From assembly GCA_003222395.1 (NCBI GenBank), contig QHWB01000045.1:1-64000 (forward strand): a stretch of DNA of 64,000 nucleotides. The letters are read 5' to 3'. The translations under genes and the position numbers were made by a program. The notes beneath the pieces are model-generated. The model ran no database searches and was not told the DNA's origin. It saw nothing but the letters and a program-made list of their open reading frames with translations. This DNA comes from Acidobacteriota bacterium (lineage in GTDB: Bacteria; Acidobacteriota; Vicinamibacteria; Vicinamibacterales; CAVVIG01). Below are positions 62,164 through 64,000 of the stretch, in pieces (position 1 is the first letter of the stretch; each line of letters opens with the position of its first letter).

Positions 62164-63057
62164 ATGAGACGAATCATCCTGTTGGGAGGCCTCATCGCGG
62201 TAGGCGGATTGACCGCCGTCGTCGCTCAGCAGCAACAGCAGCCGCGGCCTCCGCTGCCGGATGCGATCAAGGTCAAAGACAACCTATGGGTGATCACGTC
62301 GTCCACGCCGGGTCCCGAGTTCACCGGCGGCAACACCGGCATCTTCGTCACCGATTCGGGCGTCATCCTCGTCGACACGAAGCTGTCCGGATACGGGCCG
62401 ACGATTCTCGAGAAGGTGAAGAAGATCACCGATAAGCCCGTGACGACGATCATCAACACGCACACGCACGGCGATCACACCGGCAGCAACGAGGCGTTTC
62501 CCGCGACCGTCGACATCGTCGCGCACGAGAACACGAAGGCGAACATGGCGAAGATGCCGGCCTTCCAGGGCGAGAAGGCGTCGTTCCTTCCGAAGCGGAC
62601 CTACAAGGACAAGCTGACGATCGGCAGCGGCAGGAACCGCGTCGACCTCTATTACTTCGGCGCGGGACACACCAACGGCGACACGTTCGTCGTGTACCCG
62701 GCTTTGCGGGTGCTGCAGACCGGCGACATGTTCGCGTGGCGTGACGCGCCGGTGCTCGATCGCAACAACGGCGGCAGCGGGTTGGAGTTCCCGAAAACGC
62801 TGGCGAAGGCGGTGGCAGGAATCAAGGACATCGACACGGTGATTCCCGGGCATAGTCCGGTGACGACGCCGAAAGATTTTGATCAGTATCAGAAGTTCAC
62901 CGCCGATTTCGTCTCGGCGGTCCAGGGCGCGCTGATGGCGGGGAAGAGCGCCGAAGAGGCGACGAAGTCGATCGATCTGGCTTCGAAGTACTCGGGATAC
63001 AAGAGCGACCGCTATGCGGCCGCGGTGACGGCGCTCTACGCGGAGATCAAGAAGTAA
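62164..63057 (+). CDS. Exported metallo-beta-lactamase-fold hydrolase
   Basis: 297 residues from the ATG at 62164 with AAGGAG 9 nt upstream. A signal peptide (about 1-22) precedes the fold: GGNTGIFVTDSGVILVDTK, the zinc motif NTHTHGDHTGS, a further metal-site GAGHTNGDT, LQTGDMFA and a final VIPGHSP. The chain is close to quinoprotein relay/SoxH-like metallohydrolases. The metal ligands are all present, so it should be active; substrate unknown. A TATAAT lies at 62108-62113. Confidence 0.85.
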   Translation: MRRIILLGGLIAVGGLTAVVAQQQQQPRPPLPDAIKVKDNLWVITSSTPGPEFTGGNTGIFVTDSGVILVDTKLSGYGPTILEKVKKITDKPVTTIINTHTHGDHTGSNEAFPATVDIVAHENTKANMAKMPAFQGEKASFLPKRTYKDKLTIGSGRNRVDLYYFGAGHTNGDTFVVYPALRVLQTGDMFAWRDAPVLDRNNGGSGLEFPKTLAKAVAGIKDIDTVIPGHSPVTTPKDFDQYQKFTADFVSAVQGALMAGKSAEEATKSIDLASKYSGYKSDRYAAAVTALYAEIKK

Positions 63058-63222
63058 GAAGTCGGAAGTCGGAAGTACGAAGTACGAAGTGTGCGAACGC
63101 AGAAACCGCAGAGACGCCGAGACTCAAATTGCTTTGCGATTCGAGCGCGCTCTGTCAGCTGTCAGCTGTCAGCTATCAGACTTCAGACCTTCAGACTTCG
63201 TACTTCGAACTTCCGCCTTTCA
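63058..63222. repeat. GAAGTCG- and CAGCTGT-word repeats between convergent genes
   Basis: GAAGTCGGAAGTCGGAAGTA-type words (from the stop at 63055 to 63090) are followed by CAGCTGTCAGCTGTCAGC (63156-63173), CTTCAGA and ACTTCGTACTTCGAACTTCC, which is the complementary arm of the first words. The segment lies between two converging genes. The MBL stop TAA is within the GAAGTAAGAAG word. Confidence 0.7.
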
Positions 63223-63816
63223 CTACGGTCTCTTGAACCGTCCCATCAACACAGCCTTTCCGAGGATGTGTCCGTCGATCGCTTTCAGCACTTCGGCGCG
63301 GGTCGCGTCGGGACCGAGATCGAGCTTCGTGTCGAGCGCGTACAGCTCCCAGGTGTAGTGATGATTCGGTCCGACCGCCGGCGCGCCGGGCCCGCGAAAC
63401 CCGACCACTCCGCCCTGATTCTTGATCTGCACCGTGCCGTCGGGCAGCTGCGCGTTCGGCGGCACGTTCTCGGGCAGCTCGCGCGCGGTTCCGGGGATGT
63501 TGAACGCGACCCAGTGGACGACGGTGTCGGTCTTGCGCTGAAGCGCCGTGTCCGGATCCAGCATGTTCAGCACGAACGTGACCGTCCCGTCAGGCACGTT
63601 GGTCCATTCGAGCTTCGGAGACACCGGATTCTGAACTGCCTGCGTGTACTTCTGCGGAATCTCGCCGCCGTCGGTGAATGCGGATGTCGTCAGCGTGAGT
63701 CCCGGACGCGCGGGCGCGCTGCCGCGCGCCGCCGGCGGCTGTCCGCCGCCCTGTGATGCCGCGACGCCGATGGCGGCGGTGACGATGGCGATCGGCGCGA
63801 TGACCGTACGTTTCAT
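63223..63816 (-). CDS. PEBP/YbhB family protein, exported
   Basis: 197 residues with a signal peptide (about 1-20). The phosphatidylethanolamine-binding protein fold is clear: LTTSAFTDGGEIPQKYTQ, SPKLEWTNVPDGTVTFVLNMLDPDT, VVHWVAFNIPGTARELPENV, GFRGPGAP and HHYTWELYALDT. YbhB/YbcL-like proteins may bind small anions or inhibit kinases. Function here unknown. Confidence 0.92.
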   Translation of the reverse strand: MKRTVIAPIAIVTAAIGVAASQGGGQPPAARGSAPARPGLTLTTSAFTDGGEIPQKYTQAVQNPVSPKLEWTNVPDGTVTFVLNMLDPDTALQRKTDTVVHWVAFNIPGTARELPENVPPNAQLPDGTVQIKNQGGVVGFRGPGAPAVGPNHHYTWELYALDTKLDLGPDATRAEVLKAIDGHILGKAVLMGRFKRP

Positions 63817-63834
63817 TCGTGGCCTCCATCTGAA

Positions 63835-63960
63835 ATTGGGTAATTGGGTAATGGGGTAATCGGGTAATCGAGTAATCGAGTAATCGGATGGTCGATTGCG
63901 TATTTGCGCAATTACCCGATTACCCGATTACCCGATTACCCGATTATCCAATTACCCGAT
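63835..63960. repeat. GGGTAATC-word inverted repeat upstream of the PEBP gene
   Basis: GGGTAATTGGGTAATGGGGT and on to about 63888, then a short spacer, then ATTACCCG words (63910-63960), forming a long imperfect hairpin. It lies directly upstream of the PEBP start and reaches the next gene's end. Confidence 0.8.
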
Positions 63961-64000
63961 CAATTGATGGCGAAGCAGTAGAACAATCCGGCGCCGCCGG
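63960..64000 (-). CDS. Partial gene at window edge (3' end only)
   Basis: The minus strand ends GGAGLFYCFAIN then TGA, read from position 64000 to the stop at 63962-63960. Only about 13 residues are inside the window and no family can be named. The composition suits a secreted or pilin-type C-terminus. Confidence 0.3.
   Translation of the reverse strand, partial: GGAGLFYCFAIN

Overview
The window is one contiguous stretch of a G+C-rich bacterial chromosome, dense with genes on both strands. The gene set (many doubled-CXXCH multiheme cytochromes, a Ku/LigD end-joining pair, a GlgX-GlgE-TreS/maltokinase block, DUF2934 and DUF4390 proteins, hybrid kinases) best fits an Acidobacteriota member, perhaps of the Vicinamibacteria type. 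That placement is inferred from gene content and codon use only; the window has no rRNA. Several genes have a TATAAT-like box about 9-12 nt before a GTG, TTG or ATG start.

Layout. 0-6.5 kb: a tightly coupled operon of a tetraheme cytochrome, a PpiC prolyl isomerase, an outer-membrane beta-barrel, an NHL-repeat protein and a 12-heme-class cytochrome. It looks like an extracellular electron-transfer (filament or porin-cytochrome) locus. 6.5-10.6 kb: two tandemly duplicated lipoproteins with Ig-like stalks, each capped by a single c-type heme domain, with a decayed copy of the cytochrome 3' end between them. 10.6-16.3 kb: glycan-assembly genes (two GT2 enzymes, a methyltransferase, a TMTC-like GT-C/TPR protein, a sugar-nucleotide epimerase). 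16.4-20.9 kb: small acidic proteins, a HAD phosphatase, and LigD plus Ku (NHEJ). 21-28.7 kb: TreS-maltokinase, GlgE and GlgX (trehalose to alpha-glucan route). 28.7-40.3 kb: a molybdopterin oxidoreductase, GrpE, an HD-GYP/GGDEF protein, an MBOAT/SGNH acetylation operon, and a group of secreted proteins including a serine-hydrolase homologue that has lost its catalytic residues.

40.5-46.5 kb is a small integrated island. A 26-bp direct repeat of the tRNA-His 3' end bounds it, and a tyrosine-recombinase remnant lies next to the intact tRNA. It carries a DUF433/DUF5615 toxin-antitoxin pair (the toxin is frameshifted), a NarL-type two-component system, orphan small proteins and a decayed reverse transcriptase. 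46.6-64 kb holds signalling genes (GGDEF, a 1194-aa hybrid kinase, response regulators, a KdpD-like kinase), a TlpA thioredoxin, a cupredoxin lipoprotein, a kelch/collagen-like secreted protein, a metallo-beta-lactamase-fold protein and a PEBP protein.

A recurrent oddity is a set of short-word tandem/inverted repeats (words such as GGGATTC, GGGTTCC, GGGTAATC, GAAGTCG, CAGCTAT). They sit at gene ends, sometimes supply the stop codons, and in two genes (ligD, glgE) are translated in frame as a linker or insert.
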